Source: Acholoe squamosa (lineage: Eukaryota; Annelida; Polychaeta; Phyllodocida; Polynoidae). Taken from it: a stretch of 64,000 nt of DNA. Below are positions 24,806 to 34,921 of this stretch, one piece after another; positions within the stretch are counted from its first letter, which is position 1; each line of letters begins with the position of its first letter. The position numbers were made by a program, and so were the translations under genes. The DNA lies in NCBI GenBank assembly GCA_949317995.1, contig OX439040.1, positions 75,179,972-75,243,971 of the forward strand, in the 5' to 3' direction. The notes under the pieces are model-generated. The model had not been told where the DNA came from. It searched no databases and saw only the letters and a list, made by a program, of their open reading frames with translations.

Positions 24806-27062
24806 ATTTTTTTTTTGAACAAGTTTTGGACTTTATTGGTCTTTTGTTTGGAGACGAATACAGTGTATTATTACTTATGACAACACACAAACAAAGACAT
24901 TTATATCCTATCTCTTAAATAGATTAATATGATAGGATCAAAGACGCTGACCAGTTAGCTCACGGAGCCACCTTCATATCTATGTTATTTGGTCACCCCT
25001 TTGAATGCAAAGCTTGAACTACGAGGATCAAAAGAACAATAACAATAATATCTGATGTGTCATGACAGCGACATTAGAAAGATACAATATAGATCATAAC
25101 CACCATCCCCCCGACCCCCCTACCCCCCTCTTTAATTAATAATTTCTCTTCCAATATGAGGATTTCAAAACCAAAATGTTGGTAGACTCTATGTGAGACA
25201 TAGGGATACATTAGTTAATTAAATTAATTTTAGGAACAGTTTCCATCATCATTGACTTAGATTTTTCCTTAAAAGTTTCTATGTCAGGAGTCAATCTGTA
25301 GTCAACTGGTAGTGCATTCCAGCTTTGTGACGATAAGACCTGAGGTCTAAATTCAAATGATCTAAGCTTGGGTATAGGATAATCCAAGACTGGTGCAGTG
25401 TTAAATCTTGTCTGTCTTGTTATATTTTTTACATACCCTCCTATGCTACTTCTTTTGTAAGCAAATATTCTCAAATGATGAAGCCTTCGGTCACTTAAAA
25501 ATGGCAGATTTGCATCATGATGAACCTTGTGAGTAGATGATAATATATGGTATAAAAAGCAAGTTTTTAGACACTTATTTTGAAGCCTTTGAAGTTCTGA
25601 TAAAAACTCGTCATTTGATCCAATGTACAATATATCACAATAGTCAATGATTGGCAGTACATATGCCTTATAGATTCTAAGCCTTGTGTCCAGCGACATA
25701 AGTTTCCTGGTTGTGTACAGCAGATGGGATTTATATCGAACATTATTAATGATGCTTTTCAAGTACATATTAAAATTCAATTGCTGGTCCAGAGTTACTC
25801 CAAGGTACTTATGTGAAATAACAGTGTTCAACAATACATTATTTAGATATATGTTGGGCTTAGGTAGTTTCTTTAATTTATTAGCCGATGCAAATACCAT
25901 AACCTTGGTTTTTTTCTCGTTTACAGTAAGTTTGTTAGTAGAGGACCATACAAAAAATTGTTAATAGCAATATTCAAGGTCCGAGATATGTCTTCTACAG
26001 TTTTACCATGAGCATATAGCACTGAGTCATCAGCATATAGCATTGTATTATGTTGATCGACAGGAGAAATACAATCATTGATGTATAAGAGGAAGAACAA
26101 TGGACCCAAAATTGAACCCTGTGGGACTCCGCACGTTAAAGGAAGTATGGTAGATCTCTTATGGTTCGCCACTGTGCACTGCTGTCGCCCAGATAGGTAA
26201 TTCTCAATTAATGACAAAGTCTTATTACGAATACCATACTGTTCAAGTTTTTTTAAAAGAATAGAGTGATTTACAGAATCAAATGCTTTTTTTATATCAA
26301 TAAATATAGCAATTGTGATATTACCCCTATTTCTATTTTCTAAGATGTCGTCCACCCATTTACCAGGGACTGGTAGTACACTTATGGGTCTGTAGTTAGA
26401 GATACAAGATGGGTCTCCACCTTTAGGAAGAGGGGTGACTGTTGCAATCTTCCAGCTATCAGGGATCTCATTAGTTTCTACAATTAAATTTATAATTTTT
26501 ATAAATTTGTGGGATAAATGTATTGCAGCAGTTTTGAAAATGTGGGTTGGAAGATATTTTATAGCTGACGACTTGGAGACATCAAGATTTTTTACAGCAG
26601 TTACAATATCCTCAACCGTAAAAAAGCCAGGTCAGGCATATCTGCTACACATCGCTCACCTTTGAAGTTGAAGTTTAGGTTGTGTGTTCTAGCAAGCGAA
26701 GGACCAATTTCTGCAAAGAATTTATTAATAAAACCAGAAGTTTCTTCTAAGGAGATTGCAACACCTTGGTCGTTAACTAGATTTACTGTCTTTTGCCCCT
26801 TATTATTTGTAGGTACAATATTTTTCATTTCAGACCAGAACCTTTTAGAATCATGGATCAAGTTGTTGGATAATTCAGAATAATATAATTCTTTTGCAGA
26901 ATTAATTTCATTGTTGACCGCACTCCTTATATTCCTAGCAGTATACCAATCTAACATAGAAGTTGAAGTCCGGGCTATACTTAATAATCTATTTTTATCA
27001 TTAATACGTTCAAGTAAGTAATTAGTCATCTACGGGGCTGGTTTATCTTGGACCTTAAATGA
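24806..27062 (-). mobile_element. 5'-truncated non-LTR retrotransposon (CR1/Jockey-like)
   Basis: Reverse transcriptase of a LINE, read right to left. It starts abruptly at the Penelope junction with the conserved KPAP-MTN region (27,050-27,020; a TAG replaces the usual Trp). It continues through the ORF at 27,029-26,601 and the RT palm in the ORF at 26,355-25,921 (FIDIKKAFDSVNHS; GVPQGSILGPLFFLLYINDC; catalytic LYADDS). The C-terminal ORF 25,900-25,211 has KYLGVTLDQQLNF. Between PISVLPVPGK and WVDDILEN (about 26,365) some 40 expected residues are missing, so the RT core is deleted. A frameshift lies near 25,955. The 3' tail is 24,806-25,210 with AATAAAG and a short poly-A on the minus strand. 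No endonuclease domain remains. Clade is approximate. Confidence 0.85.
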
Positions 27063-28536
27063 TCTTACAGGACACTGTGCACCCTGCAAACTCGATCTTA
27101 GCAACACTAGATGTAACCAGCCTTTATACCAACATCCCTACCGATGAGGGCATAAAGGCAGCAAAAGCCATGATGAACCTCCATCGTCATCCTTTTGAGA
27201 ATCCCACCACTCATTCACTCTGCGAATTATTACACTTAGTATTAACTTGCAATAACTTTGAATTTGACAACAAGCACTTCCTTCAAATCAGTGGCACTGC
27301 GATGGGAACAAAGGTGGCACCATCGTATGCCAACATCTTCATGGGAAGCTTTAAATCCAAATTCGTCCATCCTTACCAAACTCAACCACTGATCTGGAAA
27401 AGATTCATTGATGACATCTTCCTAATTTGGACCCAGGGAGAGGAATCTCTTCTAGCTTTTGTGAACTATCTGAACAACTGCCACAAAACGATTAAATTCA
27501 CCCTAGAACATTCCAGAACAGAAATCAATTTCCTTGATGTCAAGGTACTACATGACCTGGATGGCAACCTGGAGACTACACTCTACTGTAAGCCCACTGA
27601 CAGTCACACTTACCTGTTATTCCTTATCTGAACATCCCAGACATGTACTAAAGGGCATTCCATACTCACAATTCCTGAGAGTACGCCGTATATGCTCCAA
27701 CACACTGGAATTCAGACACAATGCCCTAATGCTTTGCACCCATTACCTCCGCAGGGGTTACCCCAAAAACCTTGTTCTCCAATCTCTAGTCAGAGCTGAA
27801 GAACAACCTCGACTTGAACTGCTAAAGATCAAGGAGAAAATCTCTGAACAAGAGAAATCCTTTTACTGCATCGTCACTCATAATCCAGCTAATCCCCCGT
27901 TACAATCAATAATCAGATCCAACTGGGATTTAATGCTGAAATCTAAAACCACACGAACATTCCATGGTGCAAAGTTAATCTTTGGAAAACGGCAAAATAA
28001 ATCGCCAAAATAAAAAGGGGATGAACAAGTCCGAGCCTCTACTAGTACACCCTCAAACCGCCCAAGAGCAACACACTTATCCCGCAATCCTTGCAAACGC
28101 CCCCGCACCTGCAATTATTGCCTCAAACTCGATAAGAGTGGATACATTTATTTTCACAGAGATGGCAAGCGACATAGAACACTTTATAATGTCAATTGTC
28201 AAACATCAAACCTAATATATGCAATCACTTGCAAATTCTGTGGTATACAATATGCGGGCCAGACAGAAAATAAACTACTGGAACGATTCAAAGGCCATAT
28301 GTCCGACATAAAAAACACAGGCCAAGATACCACAGTAGCAAGACACTTCAGATCCTGTCCAAATAATACTAGGACACCTGAAGAATGCTGGGAAGATGGA
28401 CCGATTATCTCCATACTCAGCTTCATAAAACACCCCTCCACTTCACGAGAATGAGCACTTGAAAGGAATCAAGAGGAAAAACGATGGATGCATCGTCTAT
28501 GCACAATCACTCCTCATGGTTTAAACCTACTTGACT
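27063..28536 (+). mobile_element. Penelope-like element: RT plus GIY-YIG endonuclease, 5'-truncated and broken
   Basis: The RT begins at ATLDVTSLYTNIP (motif A, about 27,094) and continues with SGTAMGTKVAPSYANIFM (27,289) and the active-site RFIDDIFLIW (about 27,400), the Penelope signature. A frameshift near 27,615 separates it from the RT thumb in 27,534-28,013 (IPYSQFLRVRRICSN). After another frame change, a Cys-rich linker (CNYC, about 28,112) leads to a GIY-YIG nuclease: LIYAITCKFCGIQYAGQTE, then ERFKGHMSDI. In-frame TGA near 28,452 (CGA to TGA would explain it), then the usual end GLNLLD and TAA about 28,536. Penelope RTs with a C-terminal GIY-YIG prime at nicked or telomeric DNA. The N-terminal third is missing; it abuts a LINE of opposite strand. 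Confidence 0.88.
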
Positions 28537-29362
28537 AAAATGTCAGAATAGGCAGTCTGGTCCCCAAAAACCGCTTCACAAAACAATGCTCCACGCAGAC
28601 CAGACCCGCCATCTGACGCGGAATTAGATAACCCTATTGTTATTCGGACAATGTCCTACCACCCTAAAGACCACTGCTGTTGAATGTACATAGCCCTCCC
28701 CATCAGTCGAGGGACTGACCCCCGGGTATTTAACCCCAGTTGGCTCACCCACCCCCAGAGAACCTGAAAACCTGGGTTTTTTTTCTAAATAATAAAAACT
28801 TCCTCCTTATGTTTTCATTGTTGAGCATTACATTCCATACCCACCTAAATTTTAATAACAGCCTTAATCATGAACACATCACAACTTTCTTATTCACAGA
28901 CACAAGGAAAATACCCCAGTCGGTTAAAATATCACATTCTTTGAAATTTATTCAAAGACTTTAACCTTTGGGTACAGTCCACCTAAAATCACCTTTAAAA
29001 GTGCCATTTAATATATTAATAAATAAATACACTTTTAAACTATCACGCCTGATGAGACACTAAGCTTGAAACCACACACAAGAATCCCACTACTGGGCAT
29101 ACACATCTGTGAATCAAATCCACACACAAAAATCCCCTAAGTTCTAAAAATCAGCTTGGAACCCTTTAACACAAAGGCCACTCTCCAAACACTTATTTTG
29201 AAGAACAGCCTCCATCTGGGATTTTGTGTTTGACACATGACCATATACAGCCCCCTGATTGGCTAGTACATGGGTTGTCATGGTTAACATAGTGGATGCT
29301 TTCAGTCAAATCTTGACACTTTGTGGTAGCGTTCAGAAGGGTGCACACACACCGCTCCTTTC
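28537..29362. other. Probable Penelope 3' flank, no gene
   Basis: Untranslated tail of the Penelope element grading into unknown sequence. At 29,049-29,073 CCTGATGAGACACTAAGC is followed by TTGAAACC, resembling the hammerhead ribozyme core (CTGATGA ... GAAA) that Penelope elements are known to carry, but stems II and III do not pair well. No ORF of note. Confidence 0.35.
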
Positions 29363-29762
29363 TTGCCTCTCTTAAGATACAGTAAAATTCCTGATACTTT
29401 CTCTCCTACAAAAGAGGAAGATGATATAGGGTTTAAGTTATACAGAGCTTTCGACTACTGTGTTCTCAGTAAAAAAAATGCTTTGATTCAAACAGGTATC
29501 AAAGTAGCAATCCCTGATGGTTATTATGGTTTAATTTATCCGTTAAGTAGTTATTTAACTTTGGGGAAAAAAAACTTTGAAATAAAAAGTGGTGACGCTG
29601 TAGCACAACTTACAAAAAAATTATCCTGTAGCGTTAGAAGAATGTTCTAATCTTGAAAGTACTAAAAAAGCTGAAAAATGTTTTCAATTAACTTATAGCA
29701 AAATGTATGAAGATTATTACAAAGAAAATCTTTTTGAGGAACTTAAAGAAATATCTCTGTGA
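29363..29762 (+). pseudogene. dUTPase-like ORF 1, degenerate
   Basis: Resembles half of a dUTPase fold: a weak motif 1 (IGFKLYRA), the strand IQTGIKVAIPDGYYG, a degenerate motif 2 (LSSYL), then directly motif 4 (SGDAVAQL). The roughly 40 residues normally holding motif 3, with the catalytic Asp, are absent, so it would be inactive even if intact. A one-base slip in an A-run near 29,610 separates it from a tail ending at TGA 29,760. No ATG is visible at the start. It lies 52 bp before a second, fuller dUTPase ORF. Duplicated dUTPase folds with lost motifs are known in herpes-like viruses, but tandem dUTPases also occur in some animals. No introns. Very AT-rich compared with flanks. Confidence 0.6.
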
Positions 29763-29814
29763 TTAGCATCTCTTCGATGAAAAAATATCATCTTGGTGAA
29801 CAATTAAGGAAAAA

Positions 29815-30640
29815 ATGGCACTACCACATTCTTTTTATATAACCCTTGTCAAGGATAAAGAAGATACTGTTATTGATAAGGCCATGCAAAAGTCCTGTTA
29901 CACTACCACATGAACCTGTCCTCCGACCTAATATGTATTATGTTAAAGCATCACCAAGAGCATTAAAGACAAGCAGATCCACAAATGGATCTGCAGGACT
30001 TGACTTATATAGTGCTTATGATTATGTTATTCCTGCAAAATAAAAAATGTTAATACAAACTGACTTAATTCTTGGTATACCTTCAGGATGCTATGGTCGC
30101 ATAGCACCTAAATCAGGTCTTGCTCTTAACCATTCTATCGATGTCGGTGCAGGGGTAATAGACAAAGACTATAGAGGAAAAATCGGTGTTTTGCTTTTTA
30201 ATTTTTGAAATCAAAAATTTGAAATAAAACATGGAGATCAAATAGCGCAAATAATATTAGAACAAATTATCATCCCTGTCCTTGAAGAAGCATCTGAACT
30301 TGGTGAAACCGAAAGAAATGATCGAGGTTTTGGATCAAGCAAAGAAATATCTACCTCATCAAAAAAAGAAAAGGACGACTCAAGTGAAGAGAGAGACGTC
30401 ACAAGTGAAGAAGAATCATCTGATGAAGAAGAATCATCTGAAGAAGAACTATTTTATTCAGCTTCTTCTTCTATCAACGAAGAAGATGAAAAAGGATCTA
30501 ATGAAATCGAAGAAGGATCTAATGAAATCAAATCAACCAATGAAGAACCAACTCCTGAAAAGGGATCCAATGACTCAACTGAAAATAAAGAAATGTCTAT
30601 AGACCAACTGATAAAATTACTTCTACATACTAACGATTAA
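29815..30640 (+). pseudogene. dUTPase with acidic tail, broken
   Basis: dUTPase hydrolyses dUTP to dUMP and keeps uracil out of DNA. All five family motifs are present in order: motif 1 AGLDLYS (29,993-30,013), motif 2 PKSGLA (30,107-30,124), motif 3 around GVIDKDYRG (30,146-30,178, catalytic Asp kept), motif 4 GDQIAQ (30,233-30,250), motif 5 RNDRGFGSS (30,311-30,340). About 100 residues of Glu/Ser-rich tail follow to TAA 30,638. Breaks: a frameshift near 29,880, TAA at 30,041 and TGA at 30,206. An ATG at 29,815 would give an N-terminal extension of about 40 residues. Intronless and AT-rich, unlike the split host gene at the right edge. A viral origin is plausible but unproven; a processed host copy or transposon cargo are alternatives. 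Confidence 0.75.
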
Positions 30641-30757
30641 ATTTGTCCATGAAATTCAATAAATCTAATCATTTATCTATGTTAAAATAAAAAGTAAACT
30701 GAGCAAAAATATTATTGTGATAAGCAGAATAAAAATACATACAAAACAAAGAACAAA

Positions 30758-31513
30758 ATGGAATACGATACAAACATGGATCTATACTTACTTAGCACCT
30801 TAGAAGATTGTTTATGTGATTATTGTTTAAGTCAAAATAATACATTTCCATATAAAAACAATAATATATTTCCATATAAAAATACTAAAGTTATTACTTT
30901 CATATTAAAAAATGAAATGGCAGAAAAAAAATTTAAAAAATGGAAAAACGACAGTATTCAATCTTCTCCCTTATTAAACAAGGTAATAAAAAGTTTTAAA
31001 AAATTCGATAAGTTATTGACAAGTTTTGAAGTTGATTACTTTGGAGTTATATGGAAAAGTCGAGAAAATTCCAGGCACAGCTAAATATCAATAATATTCC
31101 ACGGAAATGCATATGTTAAAATAAAACCTAATAGTGCCACCACATTAAATACAGTACTTGAATCTTAAGAATATAAAGATGTGATAACGCTGTTAAAATC
31201 TACAAGTTTTAACCTAAATTATCAAACAATAAAGTACAGAAGTGAATTTCTTTATTTACTAGAACGCATATGTAACTCATTCTATGCTTCTCTCTTCATC
31301 AATGATGAATTTATGTTTCATTTTTTGGGCTGGAAGAACAGAAATGAAGCAGTACATTATCCAATATAGATTAAAACAGTAAATAAGAATGTTAAAACCC
31401 TTCTTGGTCTTGTATCTTTTATTTACTATAAAGTATATCATGAAATTACAGGTTGGAAATATATGAAAGGTACTTATTGTAAAACTGTCCTCAGTTTTGT
31501 TTTACATAAATAA
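30758..31513 (+). pseudogene. Unknown 251-codon ORF with three in-frame stops
   Basis: Not recognised. From ATG 30,758 one frame stays readable to TAA 31,511, broken only by TAA 31,082, TAA 31,166 and TAG 31,367; no frameshift is needed. Composition is Lys/Asn/Phe/Leu-rich with a short duplicated phrase (FPYKN twice near residues 30-45). No signal peptide or obvious membrane segment. Same strand and same AT-rich, intronless style as the two dUTPase ORFs, 118 bp downstream of them, so probably part of the same imported segment. Continuity of the frame argues that it was a real gene. Confidence 0.5.
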
Positions 31514-31616
31514 AATATCAACATTGAGTTTGTTCTTATTCATGATTTTCTCCAAAAAAACGGATCTTATCTAGATTCTAAATATATCTTATGAACGAGC
31601 AGATCTTATCTGGATT

Positions 31617-31664
31617 CTAAATATATCTATAAACGACCTCTTTTATAAATAATCTAAATATATC
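31617..31664. repeat. 37 bp tandem repeat, left part (split by the retrotransposon)
   Basis: One full copy (31,617-31,653) and the first 11 bp of the next copy of a 37 bp unit starting CTAAATATATCTATAAACG. The rest of the array resumes at 43,716. A degenerate relative (GATTCTAAATATATCT...) precedes it from about 31,574. Confidence 0.85.
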
Positions 31665-32032
31665 TGTAGGGCCTCGTGAAGCTTTGTATATAGTGTTTGC
31701 TTCCTATTCGAGAGGGCGGGTCAATCGGTGCGGTTGCCACCGGTGGGACCAGAATTCGCTTCGATCTCTGGCCACTGCGGGGTGGCGGCAGCACTAGTCT
31801 TCACTGCTCCAGTCCCTACCTGGGACCGCATAGGGAGCTCAGTTGGTCTTTGGCTACGGCCAGGACAACACCTGATTATAATCGAGCTATACCAATAGCA
31901 CCACTCCGAACTTATGTAGATACTGAATAAACATGTGCCGGTTGCACTAACCCGAGCTAACTCGTCTGGTTTTACTTGACATTAACATCTCTCGAACTAG
32001 ATCAAAGTGAATTAAGAACTCGAACCATTACA
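31665..32032 (+). repeat. 5' LTR of the Ty3/gypsy element
   Basis: 368 bp, starts TGTAGGGCCTCGTG and ends GAACCATTACA. Contains a possible poly-A signal AATAAA at 31,927. Aligns without gaps to the 3' LTR. Confidence 0.95.
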
Positions 32033-32033
32033 C

Positions 32034-32046
32034 TGGTGCCGTGACC
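32034..32046 (+). promoter_or_regulatory. Candidate primer binding site
   Basis: TGGTGCCGTGACC begins one base after the 5' LTR. TGG complementary to a tRNA CCA end, in this position, is the usual retrotransposon minus-strand primer site. The tRNA was not identified. Confidence 0.7.
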
Positions 32047-32088
32047 AGTCTTGGTTTTAGTGCGCGACCCTGGAGGTCGAACCGAACC

Positions 32089-34886
32089 ATGATGGAACAA
32101 CCCAAGGAAACTTGGGATTCGACAGTGGTGACTCCACTGGATCTGAAGCAAAGGCGCCACCATTCACGGTGGATACAGGCCGAGGCCTGACTATCGAGAC
32201 CGAGGATGGTTACACGACATTCACTGATTCTTTAACAGAGAAGGTAGTTCGAACTCCTAAGTTGACAACTACCAACGTACTTCTGACTTTGAATCCGAAG
32301 AATATGGATTTAGCAGAACCAACCAGTTCAGATCCGAAAATTCGAAGTCCCATCATGATGATGAATACTTCGCTTCGAAGACATGTAGCTACTACCACTA
32401 GTACTGCTACAGCTACACTGATTACGGATAGGAAGTCACTCGAAGGCTTAAGTACATCCATATTTGATGTAGGTGGAAGCCAGAACCAAGGAGTGACCAC
32501 AAAAGAATACTTGCGACAGCAAGCGATCAATCGAGATGAGCTGATGAGACGTGACCAACAAAAGAAGTGGGAAAATTCTGAACGCAAGGTACTGCGTCTA
32601 CGAAATCTCGAAAAACAATGCGAGAAATACGAAGATTAACAAAAGATCCTATTCTTCACTCTGAACAATCTTGAACAGAATGTAGAGAACAAGGAAGCTA
32701 GAAACAAATCTCTGTAAAAGGAACATCTAGTGATCCAAAAAAAGCTCGAGCTGACCAAAACCGAATTGGAAAATGAGAAACTCAAATTCGAAATTGAGTA
32801 GGAACAAAGGGAAGTTGATCAAGAAGATAAACGTAACCAATTGTTAGTCAAAGAAGATAAACTCCGAGAAAACATCAATCTCCGGAGAACCGAGAACGAA
32901 AAATTAGTTCAGATTCAAAATGCTATGATCGAAGACAATGAACAGTTAATGCTGGAAATAAAGGATAACAATGAAGATTTGTTAGTCCACCAGCAGGAAC
33001 TGTGTCTGCAAATAGCCCATCTTACTAAAAAGAAAAAGGCTCTTGACTGTTATGTAACAGGCTTAGAAAATACAGTGCCACCACTGAAGACGACATCAAC
33101 AAGTCAACTTACCACAGAGGACACTTCAAACAAAGATAATGTCCACATTGATGTTGGAGAACACTCCTTCCATACAGATACAACTCCAGCTAGTTGTGAT
33201 GTCACCGATGATTTGGATTCAGATGAATTTGAAGAACAGAAGAACATACCTTCTGACCAAACATTTGTCAAAGGCATGGCTCCCATGACAACTTCGACAC
33301 CAGCGGAAGCCTTGGTGAAACAGAGGTTGCCTGATTACGACCCATTCTTCAACGATAATGCTAGGGTGAACGTTACCGGTGACGGTATCTATCAACCTGG
33401 ACTCAAATCTGATGCGGGTAGAGATAAGAAATTGAGATTTAGTGTCGGAGATGTCCCCTTGGGAACCTACACTGATGAAAATGGTGGATCTTACCAGGGT
33501 TCGGACCTAGTCCGCACCAATGAGGATGGATCTTTCGACATTTCATATGAAGACGACTCCTCCCCCCAAGATCTGGGAGCAGGTAATGACGGGAGCCAAG
33601 GCGCTACTGGCGGCACTTCGAATAACACTGGAGGAGCCCCCAGGCCCAACGGAGGAACGGCAGGTGCTGCTGGAGGATCTTCTGGAAACAGGAGGCGATC
33701 TCGAGCCACCCTTGACAATTTACTGAATCGATCTTCGAACACTTCCGGGAGTGCTCACAACGAAGAAACGATTCGTGATTGGAGCGTTGGCCAAGTGAGT
33801 AAACTGGTACGGACCAACAATGCTGCCCGAAGAGTTGCCATCATCCCAAAGTCTTATGATGGGACTGTGACTTGGAAGGAATGGTTTTCGAACTTCACTG
33901 ACGACATGCGCTGTAACGCATGGTCTCCCAAGGAAGCACTGCCACACCTGGTCAGATGTTTGAAGGCTGGACCAGGGAAAATAGCAGTGGTTAAATAGAA
34001 TGAAGTCTACAATGAACGTGGCACATTCACTGACTTAGTTGAATTCACGAGTGTACTACTGTAGAACTTGGTGACCGAGGACCCCATGATGGTTTTCAAG
34101 AAACGGACCCAAAAGCCTCATGAGACTTTCAGAGCTTTTGGATTCGAACTACAAACCTTATTGCATAAGGCCCACCCCAATGTTGGCCTAAATGAGGAAT
34201 ACTTCCTTAACAACCTACTACCTCAGTTCATACAAGGACTCAGGGACGAGGAACAGCAACAGGCCGCCTTAGCTGCATGGAAAGGGAAGAACGCGGGGCT
34301 GGTCGACCTCTTTGAAGGAATAGACGACTTTAACAAGGTTCGAACCTAGAAGGCGACTACCACTGCTATGGCCCCGACCACTCCAGTCTCCTCCATGCAT
34401 CAGGCTGATGGGGGTGGCTCCGATATCGAAGTGATCGAGATCGAAGAGGAGGATGGAAGCATTTCTGCTGTCCAAGTGAAACGAGACATGAAGAGGAAGT
34501 ATATACCGCGACGTATGTTTGGTAAAAAGACTCCTGGGCGGGATATCAGACTTAACGCTGAGCCCACCCCCACGGAGGGAACGAACTCTCGAGGTCTGAG
34601 GCCCTCCTCAATACCTACTTAGACAACATCCAACACTACTACCTCTGTTGCCACTCCGGCACAGATGGATGTTACGAAAATGATGGGAGAAATGATGAAA
34701 ACATTCACTGAAGCTATGACCATGAGACGGCCTTGTCAGAGAGTGGACCGGTCTCGGTTAAGATGCTATCGATGTCAGGAAATGGGCCACTATGCCCACG
34801 AATGTACAAATGCTCCAAAGCCCGTTCTCGCCCGTGTGACGGCTGTCCATGAAGGTGAGGCTGAAATCGGAAGCGAGGAAAACTAG
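32089..34886 (+). pseudogene. gag: gag of the Ty3/gypsy element, long, with in-frame stops
   Basis: Capsid/nucleocapsid polyprotein of about 930 codons. The first ATG is at 32,089; one frameshift before about 32,150 leads into a frame that stays readable to TAG 34,884. Parts: Ser/Thr-rich N-terminus; strong coiled coil (about 32,500-33,060, E/K/Q-rich); Gly/Asn-rich linker (33,560-33,720); capsid-like helices (WKEWFSNFTDDMRCNAW, about 33,870; FRAFGFELQTLL, about 34,120); one CCHC zinc knuckle CYRCQEMGHYAHEC at 34,764-34,805. Internal stops at 32,637, about 32,716, about 32,801, 33,996, about 34,062, 34,347 and 34,620 are all TAA or TAG. The long N-terminal coiled coil is unusual for Ty3/gypsy gag, which is normally 300-450 residues. 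Confidence 0.85.
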
Positions 34887-34921
34887 AGGGGGTCGCATCA
34901 AGGGCAAACGGTGTGATCCCT
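34877..34921 (+). promoter_or_regulatory. Candidate -1 ribosomal frameshift signal between gag and pol
   Basis: The gag frame ends GAG GAA AAC TAG. The heptamer GGAAAAC (34,877-34,883) touches the gag stop, and the pol frame, which is -1 relative to gag, is open across it. Five bases later GGGGTC (34,889-34,894) can pair with GATCCC (34,915-34,920) across a 20-base loop with one G-U pair. A slippery run plus downstream stem at this spacing is how many retroelements make Gag-Pol. GGAAAAC is not the perfect XXXYYYZ form, so function is inference. Confidence 0.5.
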
